This document shows positions 1 to 8,685 of a stretch of DNA of 64,000 bases, in pieces. A model generated the notes under the pieces. That model had not been told where the DNA came from and ran no database searches. It saw only the letters and a program-made list of their open reading frames with translations. The stretch lies in contig CP159373.1 in NCBI GenBank assembly GCA_032595685.2, positions 3,561,907 to 3,625,906 of the forward strand, in the 5' to 3' direction. The DNA is from Candidatus Electrothrix aestuarii. Lineage in GTDB: Bacteria > Desulfobacterota > Desulfobulbia > Desulfobulbales > Desulfobulbaceae. Both the position numbers and the translations under genes were made by a program. The first letter of the stretch is position 1, and the number at the start of each line of letters is the position of its first letter.

Positions 1-286
1 TGAGGACCTCCTTTTTTTGAAAGGAGGCTTCCCGGAGCAAGACTGGTGACATCTTATGTCGGCCAGGGCGTTCCTCTCCGTCGTAGACGGTTTCGTGAGT
101 ATAACCTTTTCCCTCAAGCCAAGTCAGGGCTTTTTCCAACCTCCCCATCTTGTAGCAGAACTGAAAGCCTTGGAAGCTATACTGGTCATCATAATACCAT
201 ATAATCAGATCCATATCCTCTCCGGTGAACCAGCGTCGAAATGGTTCACCCGGAATTTGGTAGATGTCTGGGATCTCTCTCAGCAT
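1..286 (-). CDS. Conserved hypothetical protein, 3' end outside window
   Basis: An open frame on the minus strand runs from an ATG at 286 off the left edge, giving at least 95 residues without a stop. The product begins MLREIPDIYQIPGEPFRRW and is rich in aromatic residues (IIWYYDDQ, FQFCYKMG), with an amphipathic LEKALTWLEGKGY stretch; it looks soluble. An in-frame stop lies a few codons upstream and no other ATG is available, so the start is fairly secure, although only a weak purine stretch precedes it. I recognise it only as the kind of small conserved protein of unknown function found in environmental bacteria. The visible part shows no catalytic motif, and its end cannot be judged. Confidence 0.55.
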   Translation of the reverse strand, partial: MLREIPDIYQIPGEPFRRWFTGEDMDLIIWYYDDQYSFQGFQFCYKMGRLEKALTWLEGKGYTHETVYDGEERPGRHKMSPVLLREASFQKKEVL

Positions 287-384
287 GGCAGGCGTTGGAC
301 CTCGTCATCACGAGGAAAGCTTAACCCTACCGAGAAGGAGGGGGGTGCCTGAACGGAGGAAGGAGGGAAAGCCGCCTGCTGCTT

Positions 385-1473
385 TCATGTCCTATCCCAA
401 AATTGTACTCCTTTTTTTTGCGCCCGAAACTCCTGCAGAGAGACAATGATCAGGGTGATTGCTGTAAGCGGCAGCACAAAATAGAGCATGATCGCACTGA
501 ATCGGGGCAGGGCATCGTGTCCGGATGCTGCCAGAACGAGGTAAAGGGTATAAGCCAGGTAATACCCGAAGAACAGGAACCCTTCCTTTCTGCTGATGAC
601 GCCACCAGTAAAAAATATGGGCAGACATGCCAGGGCAACAGTAATCATAATAGGCAGGTCAAATCTGATCACCGAAGGGGAAACTGCAATGCCTGTTGGC
701 GAGGTAGCGGCTGCGACGCCGAGTACTCCCATAATATTGAAGATATTGCTGCCAACCACATTGCCCACAGCCATGTCGCGTTCTCCGTGAAGGGCGGCAA
801 TGACCGACGTAACTGCTTCAGGCAACGATGTGCCGATGGAGACAACGGTCAGGCCGATAATCAATTCACTGATTTTGAGGTATTCGGCAAAGGAAACCGC
901 ACTGTTGACCAACCAACGTGAGCCTATGACCAGCAGCACCAGCCCACCTATAACCAAGGCCATGTTCTTGGCCCATTGCGGATTACCGGCCTCTGCCGTT
1001 TCAACGCCGTCCAGTTCCATCTCTCCTTTTTTCTTGCGGCTTTGATGAATCAGGAACCAAAGGTAGGAAGCAAGTCCTGTAACCAGTATGATTCCGTCTA
1101 TTCGGCCCAAGTGTCCATCCAGTGAAAGCAAAAGGATCAGGGCTGAAAGCACGATGAGTAGAGGAACGTCAAGCCGTATCAGTTGTCGGGAGACAGACAG
1201 GGGAATAATAATTGCGGACAGGCCAAGGATAAAAAGGATATTCATGATGTTGCTGCCGATTACATTGCCCAGGGCAATATCTGCCTGACCGGAGAATGAG
1301 GACTTGACGCTCACCGCAAGTTCAGGGGAACTGGTAGCAAAGGCCACCACGGTCAGGCCGATAACCAGTGGAGAGACACCGAGCGCGCTGGCCAAGCGTG
1401 ATGCTCCCTTGACCAGGATTTCAGCGCCGACGACCAGCAGTACCAGTCCGGCAATAAAAAGGAAGATTAACAT
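385..1473 (-). CDS. CaCA-family calcium/sodium antiporter (YrbG-like)
   Basis: This 362-residue inner-membrane protein exchanges Ca2+ for Na+ or H+. The family hallmark is two inverted alpha repeats, and both are visible: the first near residues 40-85 (FATSSPELAVS then ALGNVIGSNIMN) and the second near 210-260 (SIGTSLPEAVTS then AVGNVVGSNIFN). The acidic residues inside each TS-PE motif are the expected cation ligands. About ten hydrophobic segments surround a short charged loop (near 145-160, RKKKGEMEL). The length fits the family and the N-terminus starts directly in a hydrophobic helix, supporting this start. It appears to be transcribed alone. Confidence 0.93.
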   Translation of the reverse strand: MLIFLFIAGLVLLVVGAEILVKGASRLASALGVSPLVIGLTVVAFATSSPELAVSVKSSFSGQADIALGNVIGSNIMNILFILGLSAIIIPLSVSRQLIRLDVPLLIVLSALILLLSLDGHLGRIDGIILVTGLASYLWFLIHQSRKKKGEMELDGVETAEAGNPQWAKNMALVIGGLVLLVIGSRWLVNSAVSFAEYLKISELIIGLTVVSIGTSLPEAVTSVIAALHGERDMAVGNVVGSNIFNIMGVLGVAAATSPTGIAVSPSVIRFDLPIMITVALACLPIFFTGGVISRKEGFLFFGYYLAYTLYLVLAASGHDALPRFSAIMLYFVLPLTAITLIIVSLQEFRAQKKGVQFWDRT

Positions 1474-1834
1474 AACAGCTTGCTGCTTTTTTTCTGGAGT
1501 TGTTGTTGCGTGATTTTGAAGTGTCAGTACAGGGTCGGTAGCCGTTTGTCTGGCTTTGAGCCTGCATAAATAAGATACAGTCCTTTTTCTTGGCCTGCAA
1601 GGAGATATGAATCTTCTCCAATCCTGAGAAGTTAGGTGGGACGATTTTGGATGGTGCAGCGAGTGGCGTCTTGGTGTCCGGTACTAACGGGAGAGGGACG
1701 TGAAAACGGATGTCGTTGCCTGATTGTGCTTGCGTTGTGGGGTGAAGGGCGTTTGAATCAAGGCCTTCATTTGGGGTAGAGTCAGCAGGTCAGCCTATCG
1801 GACATTTCCTGGCATAAATCTTTAATCCTCGCTG
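1474..1834. other. Intergenic region, nothing recognised
   Basis: This stretch lies between the antiporter start and the end of the first fibronectin-III gene. The open frames crossing it are short and lack coherent protein character, and I see no strong hairpin, tRNA or repeat. It probably holds the antiporter promoter, but no convincing -35/-10 pair stood out. Confidence 0.4.
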
Positions 1835-2440
1835 TTACAGCACCGCCGTCACCGTGTTGCTGGGCTCTCCTTCACCTGCCTTGTTGATGGCAAGGACGCG
1901 GTATTCCCATTCTTTGCCGTGTTTCTGATTGTTGATCGTGGCCTCGGTTTCAATGGCAATCCCGGCCAGGTCCCAGGTGCCGCCTTCGGTCAATTCCCGC
2001 CGTTCGATCTTGTAGGAGGCCGGTGCGCCGCCAGCAACAGGTTTTTTCCAGTCCAGGGTCAGCCAGCCCGCACCCTGCTCCGGGATTTCAAGGAGTCTCG
2101 GTTGTCCGGGTACCTGCAAGGCACGCGGCTCGGCCCTGCCACCCCAACCTAATTCCGATAATTTGGCATCATCGCCATGCACGGTATCTTCGGCATAATG
2201 GATTATGCTTTTCATATCCGTCATCGTGTCATCTAAATCAGCCTGCTTGATATCCGTGGCCTGTTTGGACGCTGCCAGAGCCTTCACCTGGGCATCACTG
2301 GAATTAAGCAGCTTGTCCAGCCGGGCCTGGAGTTGGTCCGGCGAGACAGGAGGGTCGGGGAAGTTGGGATTGTCTCGCAGTCCGGCGATGATCTTCTGGG
2401 CCAGGGCTATGATTTTTGCTTCGGTCTTCGGGAAACGCAT
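1835..2440 (-). CDS. Fibronectin type III domain protein, copy 1
   Basis: A 201-residue protein of two parts. Residues 1-95 are helical and charged, starting MRFPKTEAKIIALAQKII. Residues ~108-201 form one fibronectin-III domain (PGQPRLLEI, GWLTLDWKKP, ASYKIERRE, EWEYRVLAINKAGEGEPSNTV, the usual FN3 strand signature). No signal peptide or TM segment is present, so it is cytoplasmic or exported by a non-Sec route. The start is set by AAGGAGG upstream of ATG. A paralogue with roughly 80 percent identity lies at 11780-12385. Both copies sit just downstream of 21-bp palindromic repeat arrays. The function is unknown; FN3 domains normally mediate protein or glycan binding. Confidence 0.8.
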   Translation of the reverse strand: MRFPKTEAKIIALAQKIIAGLRDNPNFPDPPVSPDQLQARLDKLLNSSDAQVKALAASKQATDIKQADLDDTMTDMKSIIHYAEDTVHGDDAKLSELGWGGRAEPRALQVPGQPRLLEIPEQGAGWLTLDWKKPVAGGAPASYKIERRELTEGGTWDLAGIAIETEATINNQKHGKEWEYRVLAINKAGEGEPSNTVTAVL

Positions 2441-2585
2441 GGTACTTCCTCCTTCTGTGTTCCTGTGTTTTTTGTCCGGCTGCGGCCGCTGGTCAACACG
2501 GCAGCAGGATTTAATGTAACAAATGACAGTTGTTATATGGAGTTATACAGTTTTTCTCCGATGCGGAACTCGCCGGAATCGGCCT

Positions 2586-2774
2586 GATGTACACTTGAAT
2601 CGACGTAATTCCAATTGGAATCGGCCTGATTCAAATTTACTTTGATCCAATTCCAATTTACTTTGCCTTGATTCCAATTGGAATTGCCCTGATTCAAATT
2701 TACTTTAACCCGATTCCAATTTACTTTGCTCTGATTCCAATTGACATCAGGCCATTTTCGATTGGAATTGCCTT
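2586..2774. repeat. 21-bp palindromic tandem array 1 (left part)
   Basis: Nine consecutive units repeat with an exact 21-bp period. The core is a degenerate 16-bp palindrome of the form GATTCnAATTnGAATC, followed by a 5-bp spacer; units at 2607 and 2670 are perfect or nearly perfect palindromes. Because 21 bp is two helical turns, every palindrome would face the same side of DNA. Read on the minus strand the array is also an open heptapeptide repeat (N-x-N-Q-x-x-S/V), so a coding origin is not excluded. It lies about 145 bp upstream of the fibronectin-III start. Confidence 0.85.
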
Positions 2775-2784
2775 GATTCGAGAT

Positions 2785-3589
2785 TCTCAACCGATTCGCC
2801 CGCCGCATACCGGAACGCAATAGCGGCCTCTTCACACGGGTACTCGGGATTGATGAAATTTCTCTGAAGAAACGGCATAGGCAATTTGTTCTTGTCATTT
2901 CGGATATAAGCAGTAGGAGTATTCTCGCAGTTCTACCGGATCGCCGTAAAGATACTCTCGAAAAATGGCTCAATGAATTAACGGAGGAACAACGCCGGGC
3001 GATTAAATTTGTATCTATTGATATGTGGGCACCTTATGCTCAGGCAATTCGCACGAAACTCCCAAAATCTCGGCTTACAGTTGATAGATTTCATGTGATG
3101 AAACAGCTGAATGAGCGTTTGGGACAGATGCGTCGTAAAATTCAGCGTGCTCTTCCTGATGAGAAAAAGGACATATTAAAGGGAATGCGTTGGATTCTTG
3201 TGAGAAACAGGGAAGAACTTTCCACCAAAGAAGAGTCGCGTTTGACCGAGGTGCTTGCCCTTCATCCTGAACTAAGAGAACTCTACCTTATCAAAGAAGA
3301 ATTTAGGTGTATTTTTGAGCGAGTAAGAAGTCGGGACAAAGCCTCGAAGTTCCTAAGAGCCTGGATATACAAAGCTCGGGTGACAGGAAATGTGTTTCTT
3401 TTGAAGTTTGTTGGTACGCTGGAAAATTAGTGGAATGAAGTTTTGAACTATTTTGTCGAGCGGGTTACAAACGGCTTTGTTGAAGGACTCAATAACAGCA
3501 TAAGAAACATTATTCGTACAGCGTTTGGCTACAGAAATTTTGAAAATTTTAAGCTCCGGGTATTTGCGGAACATGGGGTTCCCCACTAA
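2785..3589 (+). pseudogene. ISL3-family transposase relic with in-frame TAG
   Basis: A single plus-strand frame encodes the middle and C-terminal part of an ISL3 (DDE) transposase: VLGIDEISLKK near 2840, FVSID near 3010, DRFHVMKQLN near 3080 and, after a stop, TNGFVEGLNNSIR and FGYRNFENFKLRVF. The frame is interrupted by TAG at 3428-3430 and resumes in register to a TAA at 3587-3589. The N-terminal zinc-finger/HTH third is missing and merges into the 21-bp repeats. Terminal inverted repeats are not evident. It is a dead fragment embedded in repeat array 1; a second fragment of the same transposase lies at 44649-44945. Confidence 0.85.
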
Positions 3590-3597
3590 TCTACGAA

Positions 3598-3660
3598 GAG
3601 CCAAATTTACTTTGGGATGATTCAAATTTACTTTGACCCGATTCAAGTGTGAATCGCTTT
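3598..3660. repeat. 21-bp palindromic array 1 (right part)
   Basis: Three further in-phase 21-bp units (starting 3598, 3619 and 3640) of the same GATTCAAATTT-type palindrome follow the ISL3 relic. They are the continuation of the array at 2586-2774, so the transposase fragment interrupts one formerly continuous array. Confidence 0.8.
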
Positions 3661-3689
3661 GATTGAATCGGCAAACAGGGTACTGCAAA

Positions 3690-3800
3690 CAACAAAATAT
3701 GCGTTGTTGGTCGCCTTTGGGGGATGAGCTTCTGCAAAAAAAGGCGATGAATGCCGTTCCTTGAACAGGATTAAAGGATTAGCTCTTGTTGCTGGAAATT
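3690..3800. repeat. Conserved leader segment, copy 1
   Basis: This stretch (GGTCGCC..., GCGATGAATGCCG, TTGAACAG, AAGGATTAGCTCTTG) recurs at 12722-12830. Both copies lie immediately beyond a 21-bp array and so upstream of a fibronectin-III gene on the minus strand. It is likely the outer end of the duplicated module, perhaps its promoter region. The rest of the gap to 4228 is AT-rich and shows nothing I can name. Confidence 0.6.
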
Positions 3801-4228
3801 GCAAGGGAAAAGAGCAGTTGTTTCCTTTTTTCTACGCATTGAGCTGGGGGATTGGGATTTGAGCCTGTGTGTCCTCCAAATTTTCCCGCCGCTCAAAAAC
3901 GATCCAGACTGAACCATTCGCAGCCCGCAAGCTGCGATTTTTCGCTGCTCTGCCCGCCTTTGGGGTTTTCGAACCTACTGCGAGGTTTTAAAACAGCCTG
4001 TGATATCAACCTGGGAATTTTTCATCTTCTCAGCTGCTGTTTCTTGTTTACTTTTCATTCGATATGGTTGAAAGTTGATAAAATTGGAGATTTTGTTTTT
4101 TTATTTGGCCTTTAGTATCAATTTGATATAAAAGCAATTTCCTTTTGTTGGTTTGAGGGAGAGAATCTACTTATTAATTCTGTTAGCTTTCAAAAAGAAT
4201 GCCTATTAAGTTCATTTAAGGAATTACA

Positions 4229-5023
4229 ATGAAAATAGAAAGACTAAAGAAGAGAGAATTAGATGAATATTGTGAGAACCTCGGTATTGAAACAAGAAAG
4301 ATGAAAAAGGCTGATTTAATTCAGGCCGTGTATCAACATGAAAGAGCTTTGATTGATAAAGCGATAGCCGATGGAAATTGCTTGGAACTGTTAAAGGTAA
4401 AAATCAATGAGTTGGCTGGCGAATATGCCTCAAATTTGAATCGTAAGATTATTACCAGAAAAAAAGAAATGAAAGAAGATGACAATTCTCATTATCTTAT
4501 TTATCGAGTACTTGGTATTTCACCTGATGAAGGAATGCTAATTGATGAATATCAAAATACTGGTCGATTTCTTTACAAATACGCAGGATCATTTTTAGAA
4601 GAAGCTGCGTCAATGTGTCTTTTTTTTGCAAATAGTTCAGGTGGAAAAACGCTTGTAAAAAATACGCAAGGTAATAAACCAAAGACATTTGAAATAGATT
4701 TTCTAAATGGCAACGATGCTGTGGAGTTAAAATGGCGTGATGCTACAACTGATGGTGATCACATAACCAAAGAACATACCAGGGTAAAAGTAATTCAAAA
4801 TCATGGTTATAGACCCATAAGAGTTATGTTTTATTATCCTCAGCGTGAACAGGCCATACGTATTCAGGAGACACTGAAAACCATTTACACAGGTGTGAAT
4901 GGGGAATATTATGCTGGAGATGATGCATGGGATTATCTGCAAAAAATCAGTGGCTACGATTTAAAAGCAATACTTACAGAAATTGCTGATTCAAGAAGTA
5001 AAAATGATGCAAATGATAAATAA
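4229..5023 (+). CDS. Type II restriction endonuclease, ApaLI-like
   Basis: A 264-residue protein encoded just before, and overlapping, a DNA methyltransferase gene. The catalytic region near residues 153-185 reads FEIDFLNGNDAVELKWRD: an acidic residue at about 157 followed by E166-L-K168, i.e. a PD-(D/E)XK core, and then TTDGDHITKEHTRVK. I recognise this block as typical of the ApaLI family (known members cut GTGCAC), but the recognition sequence here is an inference. The N-terminal ~40 residues look like a SAP/Rho-N-type helical DNA-binding segment (LKKRELDEYCENLGI, KKADLIQAV). The gene is AT-rich compared with its surroundings, consistent with horizontal acquisition. Confidence 0.75.
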   Translation: MKIERLKKRELDEYCENLGIETRKMKKADLIQAVYQHERALIDKAIADGNCLELLKVKINELAGEYASNLNRKIITRKKEMKEDDNSHYLIYRVLGISPDEGMLIDEYQNTGRFLYKYAGSFLEEAASMCLFFANSSGGKTLVKNTQGNKPKTFEIDFLNGNDAVELKWRDATTDGDHITKEHTRVKVIQNHGYRPIRVMFYYPQREQAIRIQETLKTIYTGVNGEYYAGDDAWDYLQKISGYDLKAILTEIADSRSKNDANDK

Positions 5024-6248
5024 AATTATTGAAGGTGATTGTTTAGAAGCAATGAGATTAATTGATGAATGCTCAGTTGACCTCGTTTATCTAGATCCAC
5101 CTTTTTTCACTGAGAAAAAACATAAATTGAAAAACAGAAAACGGGATAAGGAGTTCAGTTTCGATGATATTTGGGGTAGCGATAAGGTTTATGCTGAGTT
5201 TCTAAGAGAACGAATAGAAATTATGAGGAAAATCCTCAAGGAAGAAGGGTCAATATTTGTACATTGTGACAAAAGTGGTGAACACATAGTTCGTGCAATT
5301 TTGGATAATGTTTTTGGGGCAGCAAATTTCCAGTCTGAAATAATATGGAGTTATAAAAGATGGTCAAACTCCAAAAAGGGATTGCTCCCAAGTCATCAAA
5401 AAATTTATTTTTATTCAAAAAGTAAGAAGTTTAAGTTCAATACTATATACACTTCCTACTCCGAAACTACAAATATTGATCAGATACTTCAACGCAGAAC
5501 ACGTGATAAACATAACAAGTCTGTTTATGATAGAGATAAAGATGGTAGTTTTAAGCATGGAGGCAAGAAACAAGGTGTTCCGTTAAGTGACGTTTGGGAT
5601 ATTCCCTACTTGAATCCAAAAGCTAAAGAACGAGTTGGGTACCCTACACAGAAGCCTTTAATTTTACTAGAAAGAATAGTTCAGCTTGTGACAACAGAAG
5701 GTGATATTGTACTTGATCCTTTCTGCGGAAGTGGAACTACCTGTGTTGCTGCTGCCCGATTGGGAAGAAATTACATCGGTATTGACAAGTCATCAGAGGC
5801 TGTCCATCTGTCAAATAACAGAATAGCTAACCCTGTTAAAACTGAGTCAAACCTACTTAAAAAAGGTAGAAATTCTTATATTAATGCTGACAAAGCTGCA
5901 TTAAACCTTTTAAAAGGGGTAGAATTTAATCCAGTCCAGAGAAATAAAGGGATAGATGCTATCCTGAAAGAGCAGTTCGAGAATGCTCCGATTTTAGTAA
6001 AGGTACAAAAAGAGCATGAGTCTGTTAGCAATGCCGCATCGTTACTGGCTAAAGCTATGAAAACAAAAAAATCTAAGAAATCTATTCTGATACTAACAAA
6101 TAAAAATAATGGACTTTTTGATTTCCCCATAGAACACGAAGGTATGGTTGTACTAAAATCACCAGCATTGCAAGTAATGGAAGCACTTCAGAAAGGCTCC
6201 TCACGGCCTGCGGTAGAAGCTAAACCATTATGTTACTTAGGGGGCTGA
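5004..6248 (+). CDS. Site-specific DNA methyltransferase (beta class)
   Basis: The modification partner of the preceding nuclease; it transfers methyl from S-adenosylmethionine to adenine N6 or cytosine N4. Motif IV, DPPF, is at residues 31-34 and motif I, DPFCGSGTT, at 238-246; this order (IV before I) defines the beta class. A YPTQKP motif precedes motif I, as usual. The start is taken as the ATG at 5004 preceded by AAGAAG, overlapping the nuclease end by 20 bp, instead of a TTG 21 bp earlier. About 150 residues follow the catalytic domain, longer than many relatives, and may form an accessory or recognition domain. Confidence 0.9.
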   Translation: MMQMINKIIEGDCLEAMRLIDECSVDLVYLDPPFFTEKKHKLKNRKRDKEFSFDDIWGSDKVYAEFLRERIEIMRKILKEEGSIFVHCDKSGEHIVRAILDNVFGAANFQSEIIWSYKRWSNSKKGLLPSHQKIYFYSKSKKFKFNTIYTSYSETTNIDQILQRRTRDKHNKSVYDRDKDGSFKHGGKKQGVPLSDVWDIPYLNPKAKERVGYPTQKPLILLERIVQLVTTEGDIVLDPFCGSGTTCVAAARLGRNYIGIDKSSEAVHLSNNRIANPVKTESNLLKKGRNSYINADKAALNLLKGVEFNPVQRNKGIDAILKEQFENAPILVKVQKEHESVSNAASLLAKAMKTKKSKKSILILTNKNNGLFDFPIEHEGMVVLKSPALQVMEALQKGSSRPAVEAKPLCYLGG

Positions 6249-6350
6249 CTTGTTGGCACTGGACTCTTGCCATTTCCCGATTATAACCGAAAAAGGGAAC
6301 AGATTTATTTTTCAGTAAATGTTATGTGAAACGCTATCGAATGAAACAGA

Positions 6351-6572
6351 TTATCCTGTCCGGTGAGACGATAACAAGGCCGCTTCTACAGGAGGAGGAA
6401 GCTGAAGCAGATGAAAGCGGTCAGCAGCAAAAGCATAGTCATCCCCGCTTTCATCTATCAGTCTGATATAGCCGTGCTGAGTTGCTTCATCATCATGAAC
6501 CACCTGATAAAGCTTACCTGTTTCAAGAGAAGCTTCATGTCCTGTATTATCAAGACATATCGCAAATTGCAT
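6351..6572 (-). CDS. Small conserved hypothetical protein
   Basis: This 73-residue protein (MQFAICLDNTGHEASLETGK..., then YIRLIDESGDDYAFAADRFHLLQLP) resembles a widespread small family with the pattern 'D-N-x-G-x-E-A-S-L-x-x-G-K-x-Y'. It has no TM segment or cysteine cluster. The pattern suggests a compact beta fold of SH3/KOW size, but that is inference. It stands alone, and its function is unknown. Confidence 0.65.
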   Translation of the reverse strand: MQFAICLDNTGHEASLETGKLYQVVHDDEATQHGYIRLIDESGDDYAFAADRFHLLQLPPPVEAALLSSHRTG

Positions 6573-6757
6573 TGTTCTTTTCAGTCCGTATTTAATAAGC
6601 TTATGTTTTGATCTTAAAAGGTTAATGCAGAAATGAGGTGTTGGGCTGACCGCCTTTTGTCGGGCATCGAACCTCGGAAAGCGCCTTGAGCCTGATTATT
6701 ACTTTTCCGCATACAGGTAAGAAAGGTCGCCCGAAAGACCCGGTTGTGGAACCACAT

Positions 6758-7312
6758 TCAGCGGGTGAGCATTGTTCTTCCCCCTGTGGCAAAAAGAGCA
6801 ATCCCCGTTATCCCGGCTGTTGCGTTGAAAATAATGTCCCGGACATCAAAGACTCGATTGGGGAGCCACCATTGGATGAGTTCGTCGGTTCCTCCTGCCA
6901 GCCAAACCAATAAACAAGGAACAAGCCAGATGAGGATTTTGTTCTTTTGTGATGGGGTTGAGAAAAAAGACGTCGCCTCCAGGCTCCAGCAAATCAGCCA
7001 GCCTGCGAACCCGTAGGTGAGAAAATGAAGGCGTTCTTCTGGTAAGGCTGCGGTAAGAAAGGCTGCGCAGAGGAGGCAGAGAATCAGTAGGATACGCATG
7101 AGGAAACGAGTCCTGGTGATTGTTTTGTAACGCCAGAACAGGGCGAACGGCAGACAAAGAGTGAAGAGGGCAATAACCGTTGGAAAAAGTATCCCTGTGG
7201 AGCGGAGATATTCGGCAATCGGGCGGGCAATACCGAGGGTGCAGTAAATGCAGAGGAGGTAGGCGGTGGTTAGAGAAATACGTACTGAAAGCGGTATGTT
7301 TTGAGCCTTCAT
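6758..7312 (-). CDS. VanZ-like membrane protein
   Basis: This 184-residue protein has five or so hydrophobic segments. Its C-terminal signature GTDELIQWWLPNRVFDVRDIIFNATAGITGI is the VanZ-like hallmark (E-x-x-Q-x-x-x-P-x-R-x-x-x-x-x-D-x-x-x-N). VanZ-like proteins are membrane proteins linked in some bacteria to glycopeptide or cell-envelope stress; the role here is unknown. A longer frame begins at 7414, but the ATG at 7312 (MKAQNIPLS) starts just before the first TM helix and avoids the inverted repeat at 7366-7401. It lies downstream of the S1-domain gene on the same strand. Confidence 0.75.
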   Translation of the reverse strand: MKAQNIPLSVRISLTTAYLLCIYCTLGIARPIAEYLRSTGILFPTVIALFTLCLPFALFWRYKTITRTRFLMRILLILCLLCAAFLTAALPEERLHFLTYGFAGWLICWSLEATSFFSTPSQKNKILIWLVPCLLVWLAGGTDELIQWWLPNRVFDVRDIIFNATAGITGIALFATGGRTMLTR

Positions 7313-7365
7313 GACGGGATGATGTAAAATGATGGGCGCGCGTTGTACGCCTTTGATAGGGTAGG

Positions 7366-7401
7366 CAAGGGTGATTGAGTAGATTGAGTCAATCACCCTT
7401 G
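7366..7401. repeat. 13-bp inverted repeat after S1-domain gene
   Basis: CAAGGGTGATTGA and its exact complement are separated by a 10-bp loop, about 20 bp beyond the S1-gene stop on the minus strand. There is no U-tract, so it could be a processing or RNA-stability hairpin or a weak terminator between the S1 and VanZ-like genes. Confidence 0.55.
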
Positions 7402-7421
7402 AGCTACCAAACAAATCGAAT

Positions 7422-8591
7422 TTATTTCTTTTTCTGCTTCATCTGCGCCTGAAGCAGGTCACCCAATGTGCCCATAGATTGCGGTGTACTTTCTTTGGTC
7501 GGGGCGTAAGCTTTTTTTGCTGCCTTTTCTTCTTCCGCTTTGGCTGTGTAATCTTCAGGGACGAGAGATATGCGTTTTTTTTCTAAGTCAACGCTGTCGA
7601 TCTTAACCGTGACTTCCTGTCCTGCTTCCAGGACTTCACGGGGATGATTGATCCGGCGACCAGAACCAAGCTTAGAGATATGGAGCAGACCATCGATTCC
7701 TGGTTCCAGGGTCACAAAGGCCCCAAACTGTGCCAGCCGGGAAACCATGCCGCTGTGGATGCTCGCTGGTGTATATTTTTCTTCCACCTTGTCCCAGGGA
7801 TTCCCCAAGGTGTCTTTCAGGCTGAGAGAAATACGATCTTTGGCCCAGTCAAGTTTTTTGATAATGACCTCTACTCGCTGTCCTAAGCTCAGTACGTCCT
7901 CGACCTTATCTGTTTGTCCCCAGGCTAGTTCAGAGATGGGGATCAGGCCGTCCACTCCGCCAAGGTCAACAAAGGCCCCGAATTTTTGTAGAGAACTGAC
8001 CGTGCCTTCTACTTTATCACCTTCACTGAGGCTTGCTTGAAGTTGCTCACGAAGGTGCTCACGCTCCTCTTCCTGCACGGCTCGGGCGGAAAGAATGATA
8101 TTGCGGCCTCTATTGCCGAATTCAATGACCTTGAAGGTCAGGTTCTGCTCTAAATATTCCTCTGCGTTTTCAACCCGGCGTAAGCCTATCTGTGAGTAAG
8201 GACAGAAGCCCCGCTGACCTGCAATAGTGATTTGAAAACCGCCTTTGATTTCCGCTGTCACTTTTCCCTGCACAGGAATATTATTATGGAAAGCCTGCTC
8301 CAGCTCTTCCAGTCCCACCTGCCCGGTGCCAATTTTTGTTGTGAAGACCTGTTCTCCCCCCCGGTTGCTGAGCAAGAAGACTGAAATCGTATCACCAATT
8401 GTGACGGTTAATTCATTCTGTTCGTCGCGCAGTTCCGCTGCGCCGAGAATCCCTTCGCTTTTTCCGCCCAGATCCAAAAAGATATTTTCGCCGTTGATGT
8501 CAGCAATGGTGGCATCTATCTTGTCTCCCGGCTGAATTCTTGTGGTACCGGTTTTATCCTGAAAGAGGTCTGCAAATTGTTCTTCACTCAT
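7422..8591 (-). CDS. S1 RNA-binding protein with four S1 domains
   Basis: A 389-residue protein made of four consecutive S1 (OB-fold) RNA-binding domains, near residues 20-90, 105-175, 190-260 and 277-345. The last two have the best consensus (GTVSSLQKFGAFVDLGGVDGLI; SRLAQFGAFVTLEPGIDGLLHIS). It resembles the shorter four-domain S1 homologues, not the six-domain ribosomal protein S1 of about 560 residues normal in this phylum, so a translation-accessory or RNA-stability role is likelier than being the main S1. The last 45 residues are lysine/alanine-rich and probably disordered. It lies apart from lolA by about 95 bp and is followed by an inverted repeat. Confidence 0.88.
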   Translation of the reverse strand: MSEEQFADLFQDKTGTTRIQPGDKIDATIADINGENIFLDLGGKSEGILGAAELRDEQNELTVTIGDTISVFLLSNRGGEQVFTTKIGTGQVGLEELEQAFHNNIPVQGKVTAEIKGGFQITIAGQRGFCPYSQIGLRRVENAEEYLEQNLTFKVIEFGNRGRNIILSARAVQEEEREHLREQLQASLSEGDKVEGTVSSLQKFGAFVDLGGVDGLIPISELAWGQTDKVEDVLSLGQRVEVIIKKLDWAKDRISLSLKDTLGNPWDKVEEKYTPASIHSGMVSRLAQFGAFVTLEPGIDGLLHISKLGSGRRINHPREVLEAGQEVTVKIDSVDLEKKRISLVPEDYTAKAEEEKAAKKAYAPTKESTPQSMGTLGDLLQAQMKQKKK

Positions 8592-8685
8592 GTCTTATGA
8601 TGATTCGTTTATTGGGTAGAGGGTAGGTCCGAGATCTTCTTAAATAAAAAAAGAAGGTCGGGTGCAACATTCTGGTTTGTATCTT

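Noticed and set aside
2533-2973. Minus-strand 146-codon frame with repeated NWNQ heptapeptides
   Set aside because: Its N-terminal half is antisense to the ISL3 relic and its start lies inside that relic. I treat the repeats as a DNA array, while noting the possible coding origin.
3428-3430. Amber codon in the ISL3 relic as pyrrolysine or programmed readthrough
   Set aside because: The gene already lacks its N-terminus, and the second fragment of the same transposase carries its own stop. Decay is the simpler explanation.
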